From assembly GCA_021731215.1 (NCBI GenBank), contig JAKFXU010000031.1, forward strand, positions 1-12,392: a stretch of 12,392 nucleotides of DNA. Direction: 5' to 3'. The stretch is from Rhodoferax sp. Lineage in GTDB: Bacteria; Pseudomonadota; Gammaproteobacteria; Burkholderiales; Burkholderiaceae_C. Shown piece by piece: positions 1 through 5,525 of this stretch. Position 1 is the first letter of the stretch. Every line of letters begins with the position of its first letter. The translations under genes were made by a program, and so were the position numbers. The notes below the pieces were generated by a model. It was not told where the DNA came from, made no database searches, and saw nothing but the letters and a program-made list of their open reading frames with translations.

Positions 1-210
1 GGGCTGACCGTGGTGATGGTCACGCATGACCTCGACACCTTGTTTGAACTCAGCACCCGCGTTGCCGTGGTGGCTGACAAGCGCATCATCATCAACGGCA
101 CGCCCAGCGAGGTGCTGGCCTGCGCCCATCCCTTTATTCAGGACTTCTTCCAAGGCCAGCGCGGGCAGCGCGCCCAGGCCTTGTTGCGCCAACCCGGCCC
201 GCCAGTGTAA
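1..210 (+). CDS. ABC transporter ATP-binding protein, MlaF-like, C-terminal fragment
   Basis: This is the last 69 residues of an ATPase whose 5' part lies outside the window; the frame is open from base 1 and ends in TAA at 208-210. The visible VMVTHDLDTLFEL segment holds the H-loop histidine (THDLD), which senses the ATP gamma-phosphate in ABC ATPases. The following VAVVADKRIIINGTPSEV stretch is the usual C-terminal strand-turn region of this superfamily. The gene is followed after 12 nt by an MCE-domain gene and then an auxiliary lipoprotein gene, so it is most likely the cytoplasmic ATPase of an MCE-type (Mla/Ttg2-like) lipid transporter at the inner membrane. The Walker A and B motifs are not in the window, so the family call rests on the H-loop and the neighbours. 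Confidence 0.85.
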   Translation, partial: GLTVVMVTHDLDTLFELSTRVAVVADKRIIINGTPSEVLACAHPFIQDFFQGQRGQRAQALLRQPGPPV

Positions 211-222
211 AAACGGAACCTT

Positions 223-1188
223 ATGGAAAACAAATCTCACGCCCTGGCGGCCGGCACCTTTGTGCTGGCGCTGTTGGCGCTGGTGGTGGCGCTGGCGCTC
301 TGGCTGACGCGCGAAACCGGCCAATTGCGGGTCTACGAGCTGTCCAGCCGCGACGCCGTCACCGGCCTGCAGCCGCAGGCCTCGGTGCGCTTCAAGGGGG
401 TCAACGTCGGCAAGGTCACGGCCATCGGCTTCGACCCCCAGGCGAGCGGCCAGGTGCTGATCCGCATCGCGATTGACGAGCAGGTCCCGCTCACCGAGTC
501 AAGCTTTGCCACGCTGGCTTATCTGGGCGTCACCGGCCTGGCCTTTGTGCAGCTCGACGACAGCGGCGTATCCACGGTGCGCCTGCCGGCCGGCCAGAAG
601 CCACCGGCGCGCATTCCGATGCGCCCCAGCCTGCTGGCCCAATGGTCCGACCAGGGCGGGCGTATTTTGGCGCAGCTCGAAGAAACCAGCCGCCACGTCA
701 ACCGGCTGCTGGCGCCCGACAATCAGCAGCGCCTGATGACGGCGATTGGCAATGTGAGCCAGGCCGCTGCCAGCGTCGAACAGTTGTCAACGCGTTCGGC
801 CCAGACCTTGGCGCCACTGGTGCAAGAGACCCGTGCCACGCTCCAGACCGTGCAGGACACCTCGCTGCGGGTGGGCTCAAGCGCCGACGAGGCGCGCGCC
901 TCGGCGCGCGCCTTCCGGGCGGTGACCGAGCGCATGAATGCCGCTGGCGGCACGCTCGACCAACTGGCCCAGGGCACTGACACCCTGGTCGCCACCGGGC
1001 AAACCCTGGGCGCCGCCACCCTGCCGCGCCTGCATCGCGCCGTTGACGACGCCGCCCGCACGGCGCGCCAACTGGGCCGGGCTGCGGGCACCGTCAATGA
1101 CAACCCGCAGGCGCTGATTTTTGGCAACCGTCCGCCGGCGCCCGGCCCCGGCGAACCCGGTTTTTCCGCACCCCCAGGCAAACCATGA
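223..1188 (+). CDS. MCE/MlaD-family substrate-binding protein
   Basis: A 321-residue protein of the MCE family, which binds lipid in the periplasm for inner-membrane ABC lipid transporters. Residues about 9-29 are one hydrophobic N-terminal anchor. Residues about 35-115 form the MCE domain, with the typical pattern GLQPQASVRFKGVNVGKV followed by LAYLGVTGLAFVQL. The rest (about 140-300) is long, Ala/Gln/Thr-rich and helical, as in MCE proteins with a C-terminal coiled region, then a Pro/Gly-rich tail. The start ATG has GGA five bases upstream. It follows the ATPase gene by 12 nt, and its stop overlaps the lipoprotein start in an ATGA, so the three genes should be one operon. No mlaE, mlaB or mlaC is in view. 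Assignment to the Mla rather than the Pqi/Let branch is inferred from the single MCE domain. Confidence 0.88.
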   Translation: MENKSHALAAGTFVLALLALVVALALWLTRETGQLRVYELSSRDAVTGLQPQASVRFKGVNVGKVTAIGFDPQASGQVLIRIAIDEQVPLTESSFATLAYLGVTGLAFVQLDDSGVSTVRLPAGQKPPARIPMRPSLLAQWSDQGGRILAQLEETSRHVNRLLAPDNQQRLMTAIGNVSQAAASVEQLSTRSAQTLAPLVQETRATLQTVQDTSLRVGSSADEARASARAFRAVTERMNAAGGTLDQLAQGTDTLVATGQTLGAATLPRLHRAVDDAARTARQLGRAAGTVNDNPQALIFGNRPPAPGPGEPGFSAPPGKP

Positions 1189-1868
1189 ACCACCCCCTGA
1201 ATTCAGTCGCCGGCGACACCGGTTGCGCGCGCGCCAGCGGCATTTTTCTTGTGCTCTTGCTGGCCCTGAGCGGCTGCGCCCTGCCCAACCCAGCGCCGCA
1301 CCCGGTCGTCTATGACTTTGGCCCCGGCGCCCTGAGCGCGCCAGCGCGCAGTGGCCCGCGCCATGCGGCCCCGCTGGCCGTGGCCGAGATCGAGGCCAGC
1401 CCCGCGCTCGACAGCAGCGCCGTGCTGTACCGCCTGGCCTATGCCGATGCCCAACAACTCAAGGCCTACGCCCAGGCGCGCTGGAGCATGACGCCGGCCC
1501 AGTTGCTGGGCCAGCGCCTGCGCGAACAGTTGGGTCAGCGCCGCGCCCCGCTCAACCCGGGTGAAGGCAGCGCTGTGAGCGCGCCCGGTCCATTAACCGC
1601 CGCCCTGACCCTGCGCGTCGAATTGCAAGAATTCAGCCATTTGTTTGAGACCCCGCAAAAGAGCGCGGGCCTGCTGCGCCTGCACGCCACGCTGACACAG
1701 GCCAGCCGCAGCGGCGAAACCGCGCTGGCGCAGACCAGCGTGATCGTGCAGCGCCCCGCCGCCACGCCCGACGCCAGCGGCGGCGTGCGCGCGCTGACGG
1801 CAGCGGCGGATGCGGCGGTGCAGGAGATCGACGAGTGGCTGGGGCGGATGATGGACGCTGCCCGCTGA
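1185..1868 (+). CDS. ABC-type transport auxiliary lipoprotein (PqiC/ABC_trans_aux-like)
   Basis: A 227-residue protein with a type II signal peptide: the hydrophobic run FLVLLLALSG ends in a lipobox with Cys31 as the lipidated residue (LSGC). The body resembles auxiliary lipoproteins encoded next to MCE transporters. It has an early YDFGPG segment, a PLAVAEIEASPALDSSAVLY strand region and a mid-protein MTPAQLLGQRLREQL helix. Proteins of this family sit in the outer-membrane inner leaflet and are thought to bridge the MCE protein to the outer membrane. It overlaps the MCE gene by 4 nt (ATGA) with CAGG six bases before the start. It is the last gene of this operon; no convincing terminator follows before the CRISPR region. 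Confidence 0.82.
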   Translation: MNHPLNSVAGDTGCARASGIFLVLLLALSGCALPNPAPHPVVYDFGPGALSAPARSGPRHAAPLAVAEIEASPALDSSAVLYRLAYADAQQLKAYAQARWSMTPAQLLGQRLREQLGQRRAPLNPGEGSAVSAPGPLTAALTLRVELQEFSHLFETPQKSAGLLRLHATLTQASRSGETALAQTSVIVQRPAATPDASGGVRALTAAADAAVQEIDEWLGRMMDAAR

Positions 1869-1964
1869 GGATTGTGTTGCAACGGGCGGGCTGATGGCCT
1901 GGCATCCGCAAGGTTCACGAGGGTCGCTGCGTGATTGGCCGATTTTGCGAAGCAAGCATTGACG
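1869..1964. other. Short intergenic stretch beyond the leader-distal end of the array
   Basis: These 96 bases separate the lipoprotein stop from the first CRISPR repeat fragment. I see no gene, no T-tract terminator and no convincing further CRISPR repeat. Confidence 0.5.
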
Positions 1965-1980
1965 GTTTCAATCCACGCCC
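1965..1980 (-). repeat. Detached 16-bp end of the leader-distal CRISPR repeat
   Basis: The + strand reads GTTTCAATCCACGCCC, the exact first 16 bases of the repeat as written on +. The other 21 bases are at 2158-2178. Its last nine bases (1972-1980, TCCACGCCC) recur with one change at 2149-2157 (TCCGCGCCC), forming the target duplication of the element between them. Confidence 0.9.
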
Positions 1981-2148
1981 GGGCGCGATTCAAACTGATG
2001 TGTATAAGGCCCTTCCCCTCCCAGAGGGAGAGGGGGCCAGAGAGGGCCATGCTCCAATTGCGCATTTTGGCTGTCACCCCCCCCTCGCCCTTTGGGAGAG
2101 GGCTGGGGTGAGGGTCTTTGCTTGGGTACATCAGTTTGCATCGCACCC
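1981..2148. mobile_element. MITE-like element (168 bp) inserted in a CRISPR repeat
   Basis: The element is bounded by 21-bp terminal inverted repeats that match at 19 of 21 positions. The left end begins GGGCGCGATTCAAACTGATG (1981-2001); the right end, read on the - strand from 2148, begins GGGTGCGATGCAAACTGATG. Flanking 9-bp copies TCCACGCCC (1972-1980) and TCCGCGCCC (2149-2157) form a target-site duplication with one difference. Removing the element and one copy restores an exact 37-bp CRISPR repeat. Inside are two large hairpins. One is at 2008-2048 (outer GGCCCT/AGGGCC, inner CTCCC-AGA-GGGAG). The other is at 2074-2111 (outer TCACCCC/GGGGTGA, inner CCC-TTT-GGG). There is no ORF of transposase size, so it would be non-autonomous. 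I cannot name the family or the transposase that moves it. Confidence 0.85.
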
Positions 2149-2677
2149 TCCGCGCCCGGCATTGCTGCCGGGCGATGCGCACCAGGTTCTCCACCTGGAT
2201 CAACGGCGGCGTGTTTCAATCCACGCCCGGCATTGCTGCCGGGCGATGCCCAGCAGGCGCTGCATGCCGTCTTTGAGCTCAAGGTTTCAATCCACGCCCG
2301 GCATTGCTGCCGGGCGATGCTCAAAGCCCAGAGCGCCCAGTGTGACCGGCAGATGTTTCAATCCACGCCCGGCATTGCTGCCGGGCGATGCGCCGTGGCC
2401 CTTGCCGCCTCTTCAGGTGTTCGAGAGTTTCAATCCACGCCCGGCATTGCTGCCGGGCGATGCCCGATTGGCCCGTACAGTTGCCCATACTCCTTCTCGT
2501 TTCAATCCACGCCCGGCATTGCTGCCGGGCGATGCGCTACTGCGAAGCCGAATGCAGCCAGCAAATGCGTTTCAATCCACGCCCGGCATTGCTGCCGGGC
2601 GATGCGCCCGGCAAGAGAATCACGGACCACCAAGTGCACAGTTTCAATCCACGCCCGGCATTGCTGCCGGGCGATGC

Positions 2678-2902
2678 ACTTCGCCGCCAAAAGGTTGTCA
2701 ACAAAGGCATTTTTGGTGCATTCGCGCGAACCTCGTTGCTCGACAGGATTCGCACTGTGCATTTGAATAGAGCAATTCTGAAAGATCATTTGAATCAATG
2801 GCTTGCGTAGCGCGCGAACCTTATAGGGAGAAGTCCGCCACTTGGGGTTCGCGGTATTGACCTTACCACAGACCAGGCGTCTGTGGCCATCCCCGAGCGC
2901 AA
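2678..2902 (-). promoter_or_regulatory. CRISPR leader
   Basis: These 225 bases between the cas2 stop and the first intact repeat are where the I-C leader (array promoter and integration signals) is expected. It is more AT-rich near the array than the repeats are. Two direct repeats are visible on +: CGCGCGAACCT at 2723-2733 and 2811-2821, and CATTTGAAT at 2760-2768 and 2787-2795 (27 bp apart). A TTGACA lies on the - strand at 2701-2696, but no well-spaced -10 follows before the first repeat, so I do not assign a promoter. No gene is present. Confidence 0.8.
2866..2886 (-). other. Hairpin 16 nt after the cas2 stop codon
   Basis: A perfect 8-bp stem, CCACAGAC (2866-2873) and GTCTGTGG (2879-2886), encloses a 5-nt loop. 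It lies just downstream of cas2 at the start of the leader. On the - strand it is followed by TAAGGTCAAT, not a T-run, so it does not meet the usual picture of an intrinsic terminator. It may still be a weak terminator, an mRNA 3'-end stabiliser or a protein site. Confidence 0.45.
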
Positions 2903-3193
2903 TCAAAGCACCAGCGGCCCATCAAAGTCCACCGCCTTGAAGGCGCCGTGCTCAAGCACTTCAAAGCCGCGTGTCTCGGGCATGCGATACAGGCGCAAGC
3001 AGTCTTGTTGGGCATCGATCTCCGCAAGCAATTCCCGCTCAAGTGCCTCAAACTGTGCGATATCGAGCTGGCACTCAAAAACTGACTTTTGTACCCGTTG
3101 CCCGGTGCTTTCACAGACTTTGGCCACCCTTCGCAAGCGGCGGCGCCCGGCCTTGGTTTCGGTACTCACGTCGTAGCAAACCAGCACCAGCAT
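2903..3193 (-). CDS. cas2: CRISPR-associated endoribonuclease/integrase subunit Cas2
   Basis: A 96-residue Cas2 with the expected ferredoxin-like start, [11 protein letters not shown], where Asp8 is the conserved acidic residue. An Arg-rich helix follows ([21 protein letters not shown]). The C-terminal segment [20 protein letters not shown] is typical of I-C Cas2. Cas2 forms the central dimer of the Cas1-Cas2 integrase that inserts new spacers at the leader end of the array. The start is the ATG at 3193 with AGGA seven bases upstream, overlapping the cas1 stop region (cas1 TAG at 3205-3203). It is the last protein gene of the operon, and the leader begins directly after it. Confidence 0.97.
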   Translation of the reverse strand: MLVLVCYDVSTETKAGRRRLRRVAKVCESTGQRVQKSVFECQLDIAQFEALERELLAEIDAQQDCLRLYRMPETRGFEVLEHGAFKAVDFDGPLVL

Positions 3194-3202
3194 CGCTCAA
3201 TC

Positions 3203-4231
3203 CTACTTCGCCACAAATGGCACATACGGCGCACCGTCATCGCGCAGGGCGCGCGCCATCAAACGGGCCTGCACCAAAGGCACCAAACCCAAGGGTACGG
3301 ATTGGGCGAGCAGCGGGTGGTTGATCTCGTCGCGCTTGCGCTCCTGATACGCCACCACCACGGCCTTGCGCGCATCAGGCTCCAGGGACACGCCGCCACC
3401 TTCGCGCAACGCAAAGTCATCCGCCTCCAATTGCCCCCGGTTGATCAAGGTCAGGGCCAGCCGATCAGCCCAGGGACGAAACTCTTCCATCAAGTCCAGC
3501 GCCAATGCCGCACGACCGGGGCGCAAGGCGTGCAAGAAACCCACTTGCGGGTCCAGCCCGGCAGCCTCCAGTGCGCTGCGGCAATCGTTCATCCACATCG
3601 CGTACAAGAAAGACAGCATGGCATTGAAGCGGTCGCGTGGCGGGCGACGTGTGCGCCCGTCCATCTGGAAGGCCGCGCGCTGGTCGGTGCGCACCAGCAA
3701 ATTCAGGCCGACAAAATATTGACGCGCGGCCTCGCCCTCGATTCCCCGCAAGACATCCAGACTGGTGGCGTCTGGCAGCGCACGCAGGCTGGCAGCCAAA
3801 TCGTCAGCCAGGCGGGTAAGCGCTTTGGCCTCGTCGTCAAGCTTTGCCTCGCGTGCGCCGCGTTGCAATACCTGGCGCGTGTTTTTGATCTTGCCCGCCA
3901 CGCAAGCGCGTGCCATATCCAGCGTAAACACTGGGTCTGCCACCCGCGCAAACTGTGCCTGGCGCAGCAGCACATTGCCGGTGACTGCGCCCTCCAACCT
4001 GGCCTTGAAACGCCCGTTGTCATCCAGCAGCACCAGCGCAATGCCCCCTTCAGCCAAGCGGTGCATCAGCGGCGCCGACAAGCCGGTGTGGCCAAAACAC
4101 ACCACCGCAATCAAGTGGTGCAAGGGCACGCGCAGTTTGGTCTCGCGCTCCACCTCGACACGCAGGGTGTCGTTGTCCAGCCGCAGATACGTGTCCGCCG
4201 TCGTGACATAGAGGGTGTTGAGGAGTTGCAT
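3203..4231 (-). CDS. cas1: CRISPR-associated integrase Cas1 (type I-C)
   Basis: A 342-residue Cas1, of usual length. The catalytic positions are present: Glu165 in the RGIEGEAARQYF motif, His234 in GFLHALRPGR, and the acidic cluster at Asp246/Glu249/Glu250 in LALDLMEEFRPWADR. Cas1 catalyses strand transfer of pre-spacers into the first repeat, with Cas2 as scaffold and Cas4 checking PAM and length. The start ATG is only 4 nt beyond the toxin stop codon (TGA, TGCC, ATG) and has no clear Shine-Dalgarno, so translation probably depends on ribosomes finishing the toxin gene. A 443-codon open frame on the + strand over this region is an antisense shadow. The integrase looks intact. Confidence 0.97.
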   Translation of the reverse strand: MQLLNTLYVTTADTYLRLDNDTLRVEVERETKLRVPLHHLIAVVCFGHTGLSAPLMHRLAEGGIALVLLDDNGRFKARLEGAVTGNVLLRQAQFARVADPVFTLDMARACVAGKIKNTRQVLQRGAREAKLDDEAKALTRLADDLAASLRALPDATSLDVLRGIEGEAARQYFVGLNLLVRTDQRAAFQMDGRTRRPPRDRFNAMLSFLYAMWMNDCRSALEAAGLDPQVGFLHALRPGRAALALDLMEEFRPWADRLALTLINRGQLEADDFALREGGGVSLEPDARKAVVVAYQERKRDEINHPLLAQSVPLGLVPLVQARLMARALRDDGAPYVPFVAK

Positions 4232-4235
4232 GGCA

Positions 4236-4526
4236 TCAGTGCTTTAGCCAATAACCAGGGCGACGTCTTTGATGCGCCACTGCCAAGATGTCGATCACTT
4301 CGCCAACCACCCTGTAATGCAGTGTGTACGGAAATCGTTTCAGCGGCATCCACCTGCTACCCCCAATGCCAGGTGTGCCGATCAGCGGGTGATCCTTCAG
4401 CAGTTCCAGTTTGGCGTTGATTCCTCGATCAAGAGCCTCAGCCTGTCGTTGACCAGCGGCCTCGATATACCAGATGATCGCCGCCCGAAACTCCTTCAGT
4501 GCGGCAGGCTGATAGAGAGTTCTCAT
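4236..4526 (-). CDS. RelE/ParE-superfamily toxin of a type II toxin-antitoxin pair
   Basis: A 96-residue basic protein with the ParE/RelE pattern. It has an N-terminal beta strand, then the helix AALKEFRAAIIWYIEAAGQRQAEAL, a RW(x)nLKRFPYTLHYRV segment, and the end strand IDILAVAHQRRRPGYW, which carries the usual H..R.P.YW. Toxins of this superfamily either cleave mRNA on the ribosome (RelE) or poison gyrase (ParE); the sequence alone does not decide. Its ATG overlaps the antitoxin stop in an ATGA, the standard arrangement. The start codon also lies in one arm of a small inverted repeat (CATGCC/GGCATG, 4524-4537), which could limit independent translation. Its stop is 4 nt before the cas1 start, placing the toxin inside the cas operon. 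No truncation is seen. Confidence 0.88.
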   Translation of the reverse strand: MRTLYQPAALKEFRAAIIWYIEAAGQRQAEALDRGINAKLELLKDHPLIGTPGIGGSRWMPLKRFPYTLHYRVVGEVIDILAVAHQRRRPGYWLKH

Positions 4527-4777
4527 GCCCTGGCATGTTGGCGCAGCAGAAGTTGTATTTCAGCCTGCACCTGTTCGATTGGAATGCCCTGGGTGCGCCC
4601 TGCATCGCAATCTGCAATACGGCGCGCGATTTCTTCATCCCATGCGGCCGCCACCGCTTGGGGAGAATCGTCAAACGCTGAATCCAGGCTCTCCAGCAGC
4701 CGGGCCACCAGCGCACTGCGCTCGCGCTCTGGCAAGGCAAGGGCCTGGGTTTCAATGTCTTTGAACACAGCAGCCAT
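4523..4777 (-). CDS. Antitoxin, addiction-module component (TIGR02574/Unstab_antitox-like)
   Basis: An 84-residue acidic, helical protein. It resembles the addiction-module component family that pairs with ParE/RelE toxins: ALALPERERSALVARLLESLD is the N-terminal helix, AAAWDEEIARRIADCDAG the middle helix, and a C-terminal segment with IPIEQVQAEI would wrap the toxin. The start ATG at 4777 has AAAGG at 4790-4786, eight bases upstream. It precedes the toxin with a 4-nt overlap and lies 82 nt after cas4. That gap is the widest within the cas operon and could carry the pair's own promoter. No separate DNA-binding domain is obvious, so autoregulation is uncertain. Confidence 0.86.
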   Translation of the reverse strand: MAAVFKDIETQALALPERERSALVARLLESLDSAFDDSPQAVAAAWDEEIARRIADCDAGRTQGIPIEQVQAEIQLLLRQHARA

Positions 4778-4859
4778 GATTTTTTCCTTTCAGCAAGATT
4801 GATGTTTTAGATGCTAACAGCCCGTCTACAGTAAATCCAGCGTGGTTTTCAGAGGGTAC
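4778..4859 (-). promoter_or_regulatory. Intergenic gap before the toxin-antitoxin pair, possible promoter/operator
   Basis: This 82-bp gap follows the cas4 stop. On the - strand a weak pair TGGATT / TAGCAT at 17-bp spacing could be -35/-10. The -10-like element overlaps a small inverted repeat, TTAG-CAT-CTAA (4807-4817). Both matches are poor, so this is only a candidate for an internal promoter driving antitoxin, toxin, cas1 and cas2. Confidence 0.3.
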
Positions 4860-5501
4860 TTACGCGTCGGGGTCAAACAGCGCTGCGCGGGCCGCAAGCA
4901 AACCCGTGTGCGTGGCTTGGGGCTGGCACCGCTCCAGCAGTGAACACGCCTTGCAGCGCTTGGCGGTCTGCTCGGCTGCCAAGGGTGGAGGCAATTCACC
5001 TCGGATTAGCATTTGGCGAATGGCGTCGGCGGTGTGAATCACCTCAGCGCGCAGTTGTTCGGTGATAGCCACCACGCGCCGCCGTTTGGAGGTGGCGTAA
5101 TAAATAGCGCCCTCGTTCACGGCCTTGCCGGTCATCGCTTGCAGGCACATGCCCTGAGCGGCCAACTGCAAGTCATCACAGGCAGCAATGTCAGCCGCTT
5201 TGTTGCGGCTGCCATGCTTGTATTCCACCGGGTAGGGCACGCCGCCGGCCAAAAACTCCACGACATCCGACTTGCCCACCAAACCCAACTCATCGTGCCA
5301 CAGTGGCAAAGCGCGCTCCACGCGCACGCCTTTGGCCGTTTCAACGCCGGGCTGATCTACCTTGGCATGCAGCGCCTGGCCGCGCAGGGTGTGGACGTTT
5401 TCGTCAAACACCTGCTCCAGGTGAATCAAGCCGCACTGGCGCGGGCAATATTGCCAGTGCTGCAGGGCAGACAGGGCGATTTGTTCAAGCTCGGCTGCCA
5501 C
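4860..5501 (-). CDS. cas4: CRISPR-associated exonuclease Cas4 (type I-C)
   Basis: A 213-residue Cas4. The four-cysteine iron-sulphur cluster ligands are present: C19 near the start (QYCPRQC, with C23 nearby) and C183, C186 and C192 near the end (RCKACSLLERC). The RecB-type nuclease core has H45, D79 (GKSDVVEF), E93 and K95 (PVEYKHG) and the QLAAQ motif around 112-116. Cas4 trims pre-spacers and enforces PAM choice with Cas1-Cas2. The start is a GTG; the only in-frame codons upstream back to the stop of the bro-N gene contain no better start. No strong Shine-Dalgarno is visible, so translation may be coupled to the upstream gene, 24 nt away and in the same frame. It is separated from cas1 by the toxin-antitoxin pair, unlike the usual direct cas4-cas1 adjacency. 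Confidence 0.96.
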   Translation of the reverse strand: MAAELEQIALSALQHWQYCPRQCGLIHLEQVFDENVHTLRGQALHAKVDQPGVETAKGVRVERALPLWHDELGLVGKSDVVEFLAGGVPYPVEYKHGSRNKAADIAACDDLQLAAQGMCLQAMTGKAVNEGAIYYATSKRRRVVAITEQLRAEVIHTADAIRQMLIRGELPPPLAAEQTAKRCKACSLLERCQPQATHTGLLAARAALFDPDA

Positions 5502-5525
5502 GGGATTTTCGAATCTTGCCGCACC

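Larger units (their letters stand above)
1965..2677 (-). CRISPR. Type I-C CRISPR array, 8 repeats and 7 spacers, distal repeat split by a MITE-like insertion
   Basis: The repeat unit is 37 bp. On the - strand it starts GCATCGCCCGGCA and ends GCGTGGATTGAAAC, the typical I-C 3' end. Its centre is a perfect 9-bp stem (CGCCCGGCA / TGCCGGGCG) closed by GCAA. Repeats lie at 2641-2677, 2569-2605, 2499-2535, 2427-2463, 2355-2391, 2284-2320 and 2213-2249, all identical. The eighth is split into 1965-1980 and 2158-2178. Spacers are 2606-2640 (35), 2536-2568 (33), 2464-2498 (35), 2392-2426 (35), 2321-2354 (34), 2250-2283 (34) and 2179-2212 (34). Orientation (transcribed on -, leader at high coordinates next to cas2) follows from the ATTGAAAC end and from the damaged repeat lying at the far end. 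None of the spacers visibly matches the rest of the window. Confidence 0.98.

Noticed and set aside
1894..1930. Possible further decayed repeat exactly one spacer length beyond the split repeat
   Set aside because: Only about 15 of 37 positions agree, mostly in the last ten bases; not distinguishable from chance.
2696..2701. TTGACA on the - strand as array promoter -35
   Set aside because: No acceptable -10 at 16-18 bp before or in the first repeat.
1931..2810. Open + frames with recurring FNPRPALLPGDA or SIHARHCCRAM peptides
   Set aside because: The peptide repeats are translations of CRISPR repeats, not a repeat protein.
3089..4420. 443-codon open frame on + antisense to cas1 and the toxin
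   Set aside because: cas1 and the toxin on - have clear family motifs; the antisense frame has no recognisable content and is a shadow of GC-rich codons.
5192..5211. CAGCCGC/GCGGCTG inverted repeat in cas4
   Set aside because: Seven-base stems in GC-rich coding sequence are common, and nothing about its position suggests a function.
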